Below are positions 31,029 through 41,999 of a stretch of DNA of 64,000 nucleotides, in pieces. Every line of letters starts with the position of its first letter. Within the stretch, counting starts at the first letter, position 1. The translations under genes were made by a program, and so were the position numbers. Source of the DNA: Tenebrio molitor. Taxonomy: Eukaryota > Arthropoda > Insecta > Coleoptera > Tenebrionidae. The notes under the pieces are model-generated. The model was not told the DNA's origin. It did no database searches and saw nothing but the letters and a program-made list of their open reading frames with translations. Location: contig NC_091048.1 of assembly GCF_963966145.1 (NCBI RefSeq), positions 26,102,001-26,166,000 on the forward strand, given 5' to 3'.

Positions 31029-34000
31029 CTAAGAGCCGACTCTGTAGCCTTTGTAGACGACCTCCGGGTTGTACACTCTGTCGTAGTGGCTGTAGTCTTC
31101 GTGCGGATGCGCGACCACTTCGTACGTCTGCGTGGAGTGCTTGTTCTCGACTAGCTTCTTCAGCGTGACGACGATGGCGATGGTGAGGGCCACTTTAGCC
31201 ACCAGAAGAGCTTTGAAAGCTATCAGTCCAATGAACTTGAGGGCTATGGCCCCCATCATCGCCGCTTTCATCTGGAACATCATCATGAGGGGCATCATGC
31301 CGCCTTTCTTGCCCCCTTTCTTTCCCCCCTTGCCGCCGCCGCCGCCGCCGCCGTAGCCGCCCCCACCCTCTTTCTTGCGCCCTGCAACACAAACATGTTT
31401 TTTTGGGAAGAGTGCACGGTGGCGGTTTACCTTCTTCCTGTGCGGTCTCGTCGCCCCCGATTGGAATTTTAAATTCGAGCGTATGCGAGCTGAAGTAATC
31501 AGCGAGGCGCTCCAAGAGCACCCTGTCCAGGATTGCCTCCCTCGCCGCCGCCTCATCGGGGAGGGTTATTGGAGTGTGTTCTCTTGGAAGTCTCCCTGAA
31601 TCACTTTGTTTGATTCGTATCCCATTTCCTATGTCGATATCGTTCGGGAGTCGCTCCACGAATTTGAGGGCTTTCTCCTGGAACGAAAACAAAGTCTTAA
31701 AGCCGAGGTTGTGCGGTGCGGCTGAGCGGTTCCGCCGCAACAGGACTGCCAGATGGTCAAGCGGGACGCCGTTGTGATAGGCGAATACAGTTAATGAAGA
31801 ACCGATCTGGCGGAATATCCAGCAATTAGCATTACAATAATAGCCACAGGTTGACGGTTAATTTAATTGGAGGTTTTTGTTTATGGAAAAAAATCGCCTA
31901 ACGGATACCACGTACCAGACACGACAATGTTCGGTATTGTTTGTTGTTGACGAAGAGTTTTTTAACCTACAAAGATGGCAGAAAAATATCGTGCGCAAAT
32001 TATATTCGTCGGTCCTCATTCATGCAACATTAGAGGAATGTAGGTTCCAGTCGAGTTGCGAATTTTTTCAACAAACCGAAAACTGAAACTTCAAATTGAG
32101 GTCAACGTCGAAGGACGATTGCGTTTTGGAAAATGTTTGTTCCAAGAAGATCCAACAGATTTGAAACAGTTAATCGTTGTGAAATGCAGTGGAATGAATG
32201 AAACTTAAATGACTGAAATTACATCAAATTACTTTGTTAGATAACGGAACATAAATTATACTTTGCAGAAACTATAAATTACGATTAATAAGAATTGTAT
32301 AAATAAGTTGGATTTAATAACAATTATTAAAAAATTAATAAAAACAACGAACGAGGAAATACAAATTATAGAAGATATATTTTGTATGTATGTATCACTT
32401 GTCCGCTTACTAGTAAAAAACTGTTGAACAGATTTTGATGAGTCTGCAATAATTGTTACGGTGTTTCTTTGGTTCAAGTTTTGGGGTACAAATCGTAGCC
32501 CCACTTTGCATGGGGACCAAGTAGTAACGAAAAAATAAAGCTAGTGACCTAGTAAATAAGATGGAAGAATGATACAATTTAAAAATATTTGTAATAATCA
32601 AATATATGTTCATGCAAGATTCTTATGTGATTCACCCAGCTAAGAAAATTGGTTTTGTTAAACCACGTTAGAAAATCTGGATTTGGAACTTATTTCTATC
32701 GATTCCAAGTAAGATTTTTTATATTTAGTACAAAATTAACAAAAAAATTAAGTTGGAAGCATTAGAAAGGAAGAATTCTTTCTACTTCATAAAAATATTT
32801 GTTTATATAGGGTGATTCTGAAATAAGTTTGAAAAAAAAAATGTGGAGTATACTTCACACAAATTAATTCTGCGTAAATGACTTTTGGAGGTGAAATCAA
32901 AAGGCACCTTTCATTATTATTGTTGCTAAATTACCAAAAAAATCAGGTAATCACCTTTAACTCAGCACCGTACGAGCAATTTTGACCAAATTTTCAATCA
33001 TTTGTATTTCGAAAACGAAAAAATGTTTATAAGAATTTTTTTTTGTCTAGATATGATTTCTTCTCATTATCACCAATTACCGGATTTTTTTCCAAACTTA
33101 TTTCAGAATCACCCTGTATTTTGTACAGAATTTGACTAATTCATATTTGAAGGATTTTGAGTTTGGAATCGGATGCATAGATGGAAGAAAGTTTTTTTCA
33201 TATTTTTAATACAACAATGTACGAGTACAACAATGAAAAGACAGGAAAATATTTTTTCCCAAGTCATCAAGCATTTCATGGTCGTTACAAATGGATTAGT
33301 GCTATAGAAGATGATGAGAAACAAAATTATTTGAATTTTTCTAATCTTTTGCGTCTCCGCCAGTGGCACCACTTACTAAAATAAAAAATTATTTTATTCC
33401 TAAAAATTTAAAAATCAAAAAGCCGATTCTGATTTCTTTGTGTGGTTCAAAATCTAAAAGATTAAAATTCGTTCTTAACTAATGAAAATGGTTTTTCTGT
33501 GTTTAATTGACAATTTATTTTAATTAGAAAATTTTGAAATTTTGAAGAATTTGAAGAATTTTGACGTTTGGGAGAATATTTTCATTTTGTCTAGCTCGGA
33601 CATTTCAAAAAGTAAAAATAAAAGAAAAACATATTTTGTGCCTGTTTCACAATTTTTAATTTCAAAAAATTCTAAACGATTTTTTTATTTTTAGTTTGGA
33701 ATAGGAAAAATTCAGATTTTGAACTTCACGAACTATAAACAACGTGGTCTCTATCTTAACAAATAACACTTGTCTAGTTCACAATTAAAAAAATTAAAAT
33801 TAAAAGAATTTGATGGTAGAACCGGTCTAACTAATAAAAAAAAAATATTTGCATATATTTAGAAGTTGAGGAGTTTCTTAATTCTTGATTTAGGCGTTAA
33901 ACTATCAAGAATTATTTTTTTTTGTCTAGCCCTTAATTTGCGAAATCTGAAATCTAAAACTGACCCAACGAAAGATTTTATTTACAGCCCCCGTCAATTT

Positions 34001-34567
34001 TGAAAAATTTAAATTTTGAAGAATTTAGAATTTATTTTGGAATCTGTTTTAACTAACAACAAATATTGAAATATTCATCTTCATGAGTGATAAAAAGTGT
34101 CAAACAAATTCTTGCACCCAAATTTTTTTATAAGTACAAAAAATTTTTCACAAATTGATAATTTTGATTTTAACGTTCGAAACGTATTTTGAACAAACTA
34201 CAAACATTAGAAAGACTTTTTGCGTTTACCTAGAAAGCTTGTGCAAACACAAAATTTCCGTGAACAGTAGTTAATTTCAAATTACATACTCTAAAGGCCC
34301 ATCTAGGTCACAACTTAGCCACACTGGTCCGAAAAACCATTTTCCGAAAGTACTTGACCATGCCTCTACTCTGTCCACTTCTTGGAACTTTTGCAAAATT
34401 TTCGCAAGGTAACAACACTTTTCCAAAATACGCACCTTCAGACACATCGTCAAGGACCTAGCCCCGCACTCTTTGACGAACTGGACTGCATCCTTGTAGA
34501 GTCGATCCTCGTAGAAGCCAGCATCGGCGAAGACACCCATCATGATGACCAACACGCAAACCTTCAT
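31029..34567 (-). CDS. Osiris-family (DUF1676) protein, three exons with a 2.76-kb first intron
   Basis: The model is complement(join(31029..31381, 31431..31677, 34436..34567)), 243 residues. Exon 1 gives a signal peptide (MKVCVLVIMMGVFADAG) and the cysteine block ECGARSLTMCLK. The junction (AAG|GTGCGT to TTCCAG|GAG, phase 0) continues as CLKEKALKFVERL, the expected Osiris sequence, which is why the distant exon is assigned here. Exon 2 contains DIGNGIRI and LEFKIPIG. A 49-bp intron (GTAAAC...TTGCAG, phase 1) rebuilds EEGRKKEGGGG. Exon 3 has a Gly/Lys-rich linker, a Met-rich stretch (MMPLMMMFQMKAAMM), the hydrophobic KFIGLIAFKALLVAKVALTI and the tail TYEVVAHPHEDYSHYD...VVYKGY, a weak form of AQXLAY. 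An in-frame ATG at 34585 is the alternative start; 34567 gives the cleaner signal peptide. The long intron holds a MITE. Confidence 0.87.
32808..33116. mobile_element. CAGGGTGATTCTG-family MITE, shorter copy, inside an Osiris intron
   Basis: Its left end TAGGGTGATTCTGAAATAAG has one changed base, and the right end is CTTATTTCAGAATCACCCTG; TA flanks both sides. It shares TTTTCGTTTTCGA and related internal sequence with 28797-29283 in inverted orientation. Confidence 0.75.
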
Positions 34568-34619
34568 GTTGCCGCACTGAGACATGTGGACACACTGTAC
34601 TCCTTGGGTGACGTGCCCT

Positions 34620-34628
34620 GGTTATATC
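34620..34628 (-). promoter_or_regulatory. TATA-like element of the three-exon Osiris gene
   Basis: Minus-strand GATATAACC lies about 30 bp before ACAGTG (A about 34598), a plausible initiator. That start site would include both candidate ATGs (34585 and 34567). Confidence 0.45.
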
Positions 34629-34679
34629 GGGAGGAGCAGGCTAGGACTAGCCATTAAAAAAAAATTATTATATCTGTGC

Positions 34680-36880
34680 CAGCTAATGTCTATGTTCCAG
34701 TTAACTTGGACAGTTCACGTAATGATCGTGTACAATTGACATTTATAGTAATTTGAGGTCTCAAATGGATCGGTTTGAGGAGCGGAAGCGGTTTTTGTCG
34801 GCGGATCTGGGAACTTTTTGCTAGGAAGATAGGAATTTGAATGTTAAGCGGTTTCCCATGACGGACGGCAATTAGACCCGCCCGACAATTACTCCAGAGT
34901 TATGACAGGTCGAGACACTGCATTGTAAATTTCAGCTGAGAGCTGATTAATCTAGTGGAGCTGTAATTGTGTCGCCCCTGAAGGTGGCTTTTTCAGCGAC
35001 ACGAGGAGTCTGCAAGCGACAGCTAATAAAATTGTATTTCTGTCAAGACGCAATTTATGTCTGCGATATTTATTCGGTGTTGACTAGCGAAATAAATTCA
35101 TTTTAAATCTGTCGATACTTTTTATCGCGCATCTCCCCCCAAACTGACAATGAGATTCCCTCAAATTTGTATTCCTCCCAACCCCCCGTTTCTTCCTCCA
35201 CTCGGCTTATAATTTACACCAGACCCTCATTCTCATGCTTGTCACAGTCGCACGTGACTACGTTATCCTGCCGAACCGAGTTAATAACATCGTCTCCATG
35301 CTCGACTAATCGGTGGCTTGTTCCAGGACCCGCGACAATTTTTTCGTCAGCTTTGATTACGTCCGACAGTTTCAACTGTACGTTGTTCTGGTTATCGATT
35401 GGTATTTTTTATCAGAGCTGAAATGGCCATCTGTTCCGCTGGACCGACTCGTGATTAAAAATATCTCGACCGGGAAAACATCAAGTCATTTGAAATTGTA
35501 ATCCCGAAGCGTGGAAAATAGTAACGGCGAGGATCGACAAATGGGACAAGTGGAAAAATTGTGCGTTTGTGATATACGATGGGTAATGTACTGGTGTTTT
35601 TTATTGAATTATTTACTTAGCGTACCATGAAAAAATGAGTGAATCTAGTACAACTGGTGACATGGAAAAAATTTAAAAGTAATTGTTCACCGTTGAAAGC
35701 GTGCTCTTGACTTGCAAGAACGTGCGACGTGGTGAGGAGGTAGACGAAATTTTTGTTAGACATGTTTCATGTGCAGGATGAGATGTGGTACATGCAGAAA
35801 TGGTACATTTTCTTCAGTTTGGAAATTGTTTAGACAGTGTAACTTCTGGAATTAAATTGGTTGCTTTCAAGAAATATAAAAATACTCTTACAAATTAGTA
35901 GTAACCCTTGTATTTTCCAGACCTTGCCCCCTGTGATTACTGTGTGGTCTCAAAATTTACAGACATCTCCTGGTAGTTCTTCTCCAGATGGTACAACAAT
36001 AGCAAGAGAGAAAAATATTTTTTTCTGCGACTATCAAAGCACTTCATCCTTTTTATACGATGATGCTGAGAAAGAAAAATGTTCCCATTATAACCCTGAT
36101 CTGGCACTCTGCTTGTTTCTACCGATTCCAACTAACAAGATCTTATGTATTTAGTTAATTCCGCTATAATGAGAAAAAATGAGTCCTTTCCAACTTTGTA
36201 GAACAGAATTTCGAAAATTCAAATTTTGAAGGAACTTAGAAATGGAAAGATTTTTTCATATGTCTCACTGAAGACGTTTCTGAAACACAAGGTGATTTAC
36301 GAATAATAATGAGCCTAACAAAATTGGTGATGCAACCAACAATACATGTTTAATTAAAATATGTACAGGGTTATTCACGTAAGATGACGAGCCTGACCAG
36401 GTAAAAAATACAAAATACACTTTACAAAGCATTCATTGTGTTTTGGTATTTAAAAATCAGAAATCCAAGTAGGTATTCTATTAATTTGACAGATATATCT
36501 GTCATTGCATTTTACGTCCATATTTAGTATTTGAAAAGGTTTTCAAATGATGACAGAAACGATATGATCCTACTTACCCATTACCTTTGTGATTTTATTG
36601 TTATTGTTATTAAATCATACTTTGTTGAGAGAGGTATTTTTCTATCTGAACTTGACATTCATTAAGCTGACGTTAAAAGCTGTCTATGTTTTATGTGCAT
36701 TATGATAACCCGTGGAACGGCCTGTGCTTACGCACTAAAATCAATAAAACATTAAAATTTACATAATTGATATAATACAAATGTAATGTTGGCTGGTGGA
36801 GTTTCTTTACATTTTGCAGTTCATCCGAAACTAGAAACCCTTACAAAAAGTAGGTATTTAAAAACAGACAGGGAAAAAAA
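34680..36880. other. Intergenic region, no supported gene
   Basis: Upstream flank of the three-exon Osiris gene. At about 34690-35520 the sequence is less AT-rich. Short ORFs show no motif. At about 36365 TACAGGGTTATTCACGTAAG resembles a solitary Tc1/mariner-type end without a visible partner. Confidence 0.4.
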
Positions 36881-36892
36881 TTCCAGTGATTA

Positions 36893-37122
36893 CAGTTGGT
36901 TGCAAAAAAAAAACGGGAAACGAAAATTTTCCTAATGTAAATTTCATTTTGTCATTTTTGTTAGTTAATTGTCTACTTGACAATATGTACCTACCAAATA
37001 ATTTTAAAAAATGTCTTTTAATTTTGACGTTAATTCTAACCTCTCGTAAGAAGGTTTCACACTATGAAAAAATTGTAAAAAAGGTGTCAATTTTATTCTG
37101 ACAGTCTTTTTGCAACCAACTG
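36893..37122. mobile_element. TA-flanked MITE (CAGTTGGTTGC ends), abutting the next element
   Basis: The ends CAGTTGGTTGCAAAAA and TTTTTGCAACCAACTG are exact inverted repeats. TA at 36891-36892 and 37123-37124. 230 bp. The right TA is also the left TA of the following element. Confidence 0.8.
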
Positions 37123-37124
37123 TA

Positions 37125-37505
37125 CAGTTATTGTGGACAAAATAAAGTGGGACATTGTTTTTTCGCTAATGTCTGCCTGAAATTTTCCTCTTTCTATGGT
37201 TGCTATTAAAAGATTTATAGTTTATAATGTATTTTGTGTTGCATAATTTTATCATATTAATTAAGTTTTTTCTTACCAGTGTTGGCCCTTTTAGTCCTCA
37301 CTTAGTACAACTTTATGTTCATTTTTTTTAGACATCCCGCTTTAACTACATCACTAATACGTACCATGATAGTTTTATGACTTTTTTGACAATTTTTTGT
37401 ACAAGTGTCATATTTAAAACTTCAGATTTAGAGCCGGTTGCAATCAACTAAAATTTAGCGAAAATCTGCATCAAGACTTGTCCCACTTTATTTTGTCCAC
37501 AACTG
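37125..37505. mobile_element. TA-flanked MITE (CAGTTATTGTGGAC ends)
   Basis: The ends CAGTTATTGTGGACAAAATA and TATTTTGTCCACAACTG are inverted repeats extending to the mirrored GTGGGACA. TA flanks at 37123-37124 and 37506-37507. 381 bp, no ORF; a Tc1-type structure. Confidence 0.8.
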
Positions 37506-38194
37506 TATTTTTGAAATCAATAATATGCTATATTTTTTTTTTGATGTAAAAAAAAAGAAACCTTTATTCAAATATGAAGTGAAAATCTTCTGTTTTATTG
37601 AAATTAGACAGACGGTTTTTTACCGAAAAGTCTCAGCTTTCAAGTTATGCAACTATTACAGTTTCTCAGTGTCACGCACTGAAAAATCCTTAATGACGTC
37701 TTCGAATAACTTAATATGTATAATAAGGTATTATTAATGAATATAATTTAATGAGATTAATATATTTAATGTAGGATAAATAGTTTTCTAAGTGTAGGTA
37801 TTTGTCATTTATTAAATTTTCTTGCAGTTTCTACTGAAAGGAAAAAGCAGATGACACAAGACAACTAGAAAAGGGTAAGTGATGAGAAAGTGTTTCCTTC
37901 GAAGAAGTCGAAACATTTTTTGGTCTGCAAATTATTACCTATTCAACGCGCCAACTGTTAACTAATCATATTCATGACCCATGACCGTGAGTAATTATTA
38001 ATTCATTTCTCTAGGTTGTGACCAATCGCAAAATTACATTTGCAAATCATTCCCTACCTTATAAAGCTGCAATGATGCAGTGCAATATTCATGTCTTAAT
38101 TACTTTGAAATGCCATAATTTACGAGGCTGTATGCGTTTTTTAATTAACATCCTAATAAATAAATTAGTGCTAGTGAAAATCGCGACATTTGTA

Positions 38195-38427
38195 CAGTGG
38201 CGAGCACGGAATTTCGCACACATTGGACATTTCACTGACTTAATTTTATTAAAATGAGATACCTACTGGCGGCAGTTTCGTGACAGTTTAGGTGAAACAT
38301 CAGTCATGATCACATATATCATGCGTATCCCACCTCATTATTGATTATAATGACAATAAAGCTTAGACTAGATAGTTTTTTTTTAATGACGTACAAATTG
38401 GCGTGCGAAATTCCGTGCTCCCCACTG
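38195..38427. mobile_element. TA-flanked MITE (CAGTGGCGAGCACGG ends)
   Basis: The ends CAGTGGCGAGCACGGAATTT and AAATTCCGTGCTCCCCACTG form inverted repeats of about 27 bp with one mismatch in the first 20. TA at 38193-38194 and 38428-38429. 233 bp. Confidence 0.82.
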
Positions 38428-38630
38428 TACATCTTAGATAAAATATCGTATCCTACACGTGTGTAATAATTTTTTTGTACTCAGCCTCAAAATCGGTATC
38501 CTCAGAGTGCGGGAAATCCGATTTCCCACACGCCGTGTTTTTTACTCTGCAGCAGAAACCAGGGGAAATTGTAATGTAATATAAAATAAATAAATGTAAT
38601 TAATCAACTTAAGCACATAACATCTTTGTT

Positions 38631-38890
38631 TTACAATACAAAAATTTCCGATAATAATGCGGAATCTGGAAAAGTGCCTCGAATGCTTCCAGCGTTTCTA
38701 CGTTGAATAGCAAGGGAAATCCTCTCGAAAAGGAATTTCTTTGATTTTGAATCGCCTGATTCCGCAGTAAGTCGCTCTTCGATGACATTAATGAAATCTA
38801 TTGTTTCTTTGCACCAAGGGCCTAAGGTTTCAAAGGCTAAATCTTTAAATATTAAATTAAATTTTTGAAATAAAAATTGCCATTTTCTCA
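38631..38890 (-). pseudogene. Decayed C-terminal fragment of a non-LTR retrotransposon polyprotein
   Basis: The minus-strand reading contains LAFETLGPWCKETIDFINVI and, further on, KKFLFERISLAIQRRNAG. The pattern ETLGPW...F(L)xxRISxAIQRxNAxSIxGT is the C-terminal tail that I associate with reverse-transcriptase ORFs of dispersed elements in insects and other invertebrates. Upstream reverse-transcriptase motifs (for example FADD) are absent, so this is a truncated remnant, as expected for the 3' end of a 5'-truncated LINE. The element type is not certain. Confidence 0.5.
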
Positions 38891-38899
38891 AAAAAATTG

Positions 38900-39890
38900 T
38901 CATGTAAGGTACCAATTTTTTTTATTCATCGTTTAGGTAGTAGAAGGGTCTATCAGAAAGAGATGAAAAAAGTGGGGGTTGCTATTTAAAAAAATTGGTG
39001 ATGACGTCATTGCGCAAAAACCAATGACGTCATTTAAACAAGTTGTACGTCACAGAATGGCATTTTTCAAAGTAAAATCGACCTGTCCGAGCGATTTTCC
39101 AAAAAACATCACATAACGCTACTATGAATTTTGTCCCAAACTTTATGTTCACACTGTATTTCGTACCCTCGTGGGTAATAGCCATCATTACACGCTCGTC
39201 TAATAATGGACGTTCTATTATTCCCTGGTAAAAAAACACTTTTACTCTCTAGGAAGAGAATATCATTTTTTGAACTAATCTCTAACAAAGATTTTATTGA
39301 ACAGTAGTAACAAATTTATCTCTTCTAAGAAAACTGTGACTGTTGTTTGCTGTTTTTAATTTATTTTCTTCTTAGAGCTTTTACACTTGTAGCAATCTTC
39401 TTATTCACTCAAGAACCTCATTCTTTTGATGTCCTTGGTTGATCGGAAGAAACTTTTCAAAAAAGTAGACATTAACAAAAATTTTTAAATTAAATCGTAC
39501 TTTGTACGTTAATTTGAAAACTTGCTACTAGTAGCACAAGCTGTTTGAAAAACCACATCTTTTATTCATAATTCATAAAATAAGATATCTCTGTTGTGTG
39601 GTTTTCTCTCATTTGATTTGTTTGACCAGTGACAATGGATAAGCGCACAGAAGAAATTGAACATCTGTCACCAGAAAGCGTCCGCTTGAGGACCACAAGA
39701 GAAATTTAAATACAAAATGCTTCTTTCTGTGTCAATATGAGAACCTCATCGTGTGTAAAATTCACGCTTTAAATGTGCACTTATGTAGTTTTACGGCTCG
39801 TTTAGCGCCTAATAAATGTCTGGAATGAAATTAAGCTCCGACTGGTGGATTTGTTCACATATTCCATAACCAGCCATTAATTAGTTGCAG
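38900..39890. other. Intergenic region, nothing recognised
   Basis: AT-rich with a short minus ORF (39030-39239) lacking motifs. The repeated TGACGTCAT-type stretch at about 39002-39032 (two GATGACGTCA/ATGACGTCAT sites) resembles CREB/ATF-type palindromes and may be coincidental. Confidence 0.35.
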
Positions 39891-39902
39891 GTCCACCGAC
39901 TT

Positions 39903-40469
39903 CGGTGCACACGAGTTCCCGTCAGCATAACATTTTATACCTGGGCTTGGATATAGGCCCTTTAATCCTGCACACGAATTCCCGTCAAGGTAAAAATGCA
40001 TCCAAAATTCTAGACTCGAATTCCCGTCAGAAAAAAATATCTGTTATTGAAAGCACTGTTACAAAAGTAAGATTCAATGATGAATCTTCTATGTTCTGAA
40101 GTAAAAACCATTTTTTCGTTAAAATTTGGTTAATAGTGACAGTTGTTTGACGTTTATTAGCTGACTTAGCAAAGATACGAAAAATCTGATACTGTCTAAG
40201 TCACAGCCGCCCCTTATCTAAGTATATAATTGTTGATCACACGGTATTTGTAACTTTTTAAAATTTTAAACATTTTTTTTTGGTCCACGTAATGGTAAAC
40301 AACAATGGTACCTGGCAACAACTAGAAGGGTAGGTAAGTAAGGGATTGAAGCGCTCTTTTACCCTTGACGGGAACTCGAGTTATGGATTATATCAGTTGA
40401 TAATTACCTGACCGGAATTCTTGCATTACTTTATGACAACAAATAAGTCAGACGGGAATTCGAGTGCGC
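39903..40469. mobile_element. Non-autonomous DNA transposon with iterated CGAATTCCCGTCA motifs
   Basis: The ends GGTGCACACGAGTTCCCGTC and GACGGGAATTCGAGTGCGC are imperfect inverted repeats. A 10-bp direct repeat CCACCGACTT flanks them (39893-39902 and 40470-40479), a length fitting Mutator-like elements (9-10 bp) better than hAT (8 bp). Inside, the 13-bp motif CGARTTCCCGTCA occurs three times in the left part (39912, 39975, 40017) and three times inverted in the right part (40366, 40409, 40449), one copy with a base change. No transposase ORF. The iterated motif is a candidate transposase-binding site. Confidence 0.72.
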
Positions 40470-40499
40470 CCACCGACTTTCGTCTCAGAACGGAGTAAT

Positions 40500-41040
40500 A
40501 ATTTTTGGTAATTACGAGGTGGAAAGACGCAATCGATAACGGTTCAGTCACAACCAATCATCTCCGCCGAAGAGAAAAAAACTGAAATTTCACCTGAACT
40601 GCCTCGTGATGAACCAAATCTCAAAGTCAATGTCAAGCCTCGAAACGGAACTAATTATCACTTTCTAGTCGAGCCGAGACCCGAGTTACATTAATTATGC
40701 CAGAGGTTCAGCTATTAAGTCACATAATGCGCCAGAGAAAGTATATTTTTTCCAAACGCCCGATTTGATCCGTGATTACATTAGTGTATCATCGGCGTAA
40801 CAAATCAACATCAGTTTCTCGACCGATGAGCAACGGAAACAAGATGACTGATATCGGGTCGTCGTGCTGGTTTACTTCGAGAGATCAATGCCCAAAGGCT
40901 CCAATTACCTCTAACTCAGTTATGAATCAGCCGAATTCGCTTTTCTAACGGAAAGTAAAATCGCCGACCGACGTAACAAACTACAATAGACCACAAAGAA
41001 AATTTATTTAAATAATACAATAAATTAGAAATAAATAAAT
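40500..41040. other. 3' flank of the 41-kb Osiris gene
   Basis: No gene is supported. Moderate GC, no repeats noted. TTTATT at about 40999-41004 gives AATAAA on the minus strand about 55 bp after the stop codon, a plausible polyadenylation signal for the Osiris gene at 41057-41873. Confidence 0.4.
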
Positions 41041-41056
41041 CGATTCGGAGGCGAGA

Positions 41057-41873
41057 TTAGGAGCTCTTGGGGGCGTACGCGCTGTACGCCAGATTCTGGG
41101 CCTGCTCCTTGTCGTACGACCGCCCCCAGCCGGACCCGTGCCCGCCGGAAACCACCACCTCGTGTCCGGCCTCGTGGCCGCCGCCGCCGCCACTCAGCAG
41201 CTTCTTCAGGCCGATGATGCCCGCCAGAACTAGAGCGAGCTTCGAGACGATCAAAGCTTTGCCAGCCAGAAGCGCGAGCGCTCCTAGAGCCAGCGGTAGC
41301 AAAGTACCGCCCAGGATCAGCGGGATGAGGAGCAAACCCGCACCCTTTTTGCCCTTCTTCCCGCGGCTTTCCTCGAACGAGCGCTGGATGTCGGCAGAAG
41401 AGGGTAGTTTCACCTGGGGAGAAGAATCAGAGTAAATGGGGACTCGGGGGACGTGGGGGACTCACCTGGAGGGTGTGCGTGTCGAAGAAGTGCGTGACCT
41501 TGTCGAAGATCATGGTGTTGAGGGCGGTGTCGCGCTCGCTGAGGGCCCTGGGAAGGGTGGCTTCGTACTCTTCCTCGGTCTTGACCTCGTTGGGGGCGGC
41601 TTTGGGGTCCTGGACGAAGGAGATGCCGTCGAAGAGGGGCAGCTCGGCGTAGTTGCGCGCCGCGCGGTCCATCGCGGCGATCAGCTTGAGCTTGAGGCAC
41701 GGGCCGAGGTCCTTGGCGGCGCACTCTTGGTACACTTTGTACACGTATCGGAGGTCGCCGAGGTAAGAGGCGTCCTGGGCGCGGGCCTCGTCGGGGATGG
41801 CGTTCTGGGCGGGGGCGGCGGAGCGCGCCGAGACGGCAGCGAAGGCCGCGAACAAAACTAGACACTTGAACAT
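41057..41873 (-). CDS. Osiris-family (DUF1676) protein, two exons
   Basis: The model is complement(join(41057..41413, 41466..41873)), 254 residues. The signal peptide is MFKCLVLFAAFAAVSARSAA. The block YLGDLRYVYKVYQECAAKDL...CLKLKLIAAMDRAAR holds the cysteine pair and the start of DUF1676; LFDGISFV follows. The 52-bp intron (GTGAGT...CCCCAG, phase 0) joins HTLQ to VKLPSSADIQ, a different position and phase from the RGKK introns of its neighbours. Exon 2 carries SRGKKGKKG, then hydrophobic LLLIPLILGGTLLPLALGAL and LLAGKALIVSKLALVLAGII, a Gly/His stretch, and AQNLAYSAYAPK, a canonical AQXLAY ending. GC-rich codon use (many GGC/CGC/GAG) contrasts with the AT-rich flanks, as in the other Osiris genes. 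Confidence 0.93.
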
Positions 41874-41881
41874 GTCGCCGG

Positions 41882-41918
41882 TAACTGATATAAATTCACT
41901 TAGAGTAGTATTTATAGC
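41882..41918 (-). promoter_or_regulatory. TATA box and initiator of the 41-kb Osiris gene
   Basis: Minus-strand GCTATAAATA (41918-41909) is about 30 bp before ATCAGTTACC (A about 41886), which leaves only about 13 nt of leader before the ATG at 41873. Confidence 0.68.
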
Positions 41919-41999
41919 GCGGTCCCACCTTTGGAATTTCTTTTCGTGGTAGGTTCGTACCCCTCCTCTGGTCACTTGAGTTATTGTTATCTGCGCGCC

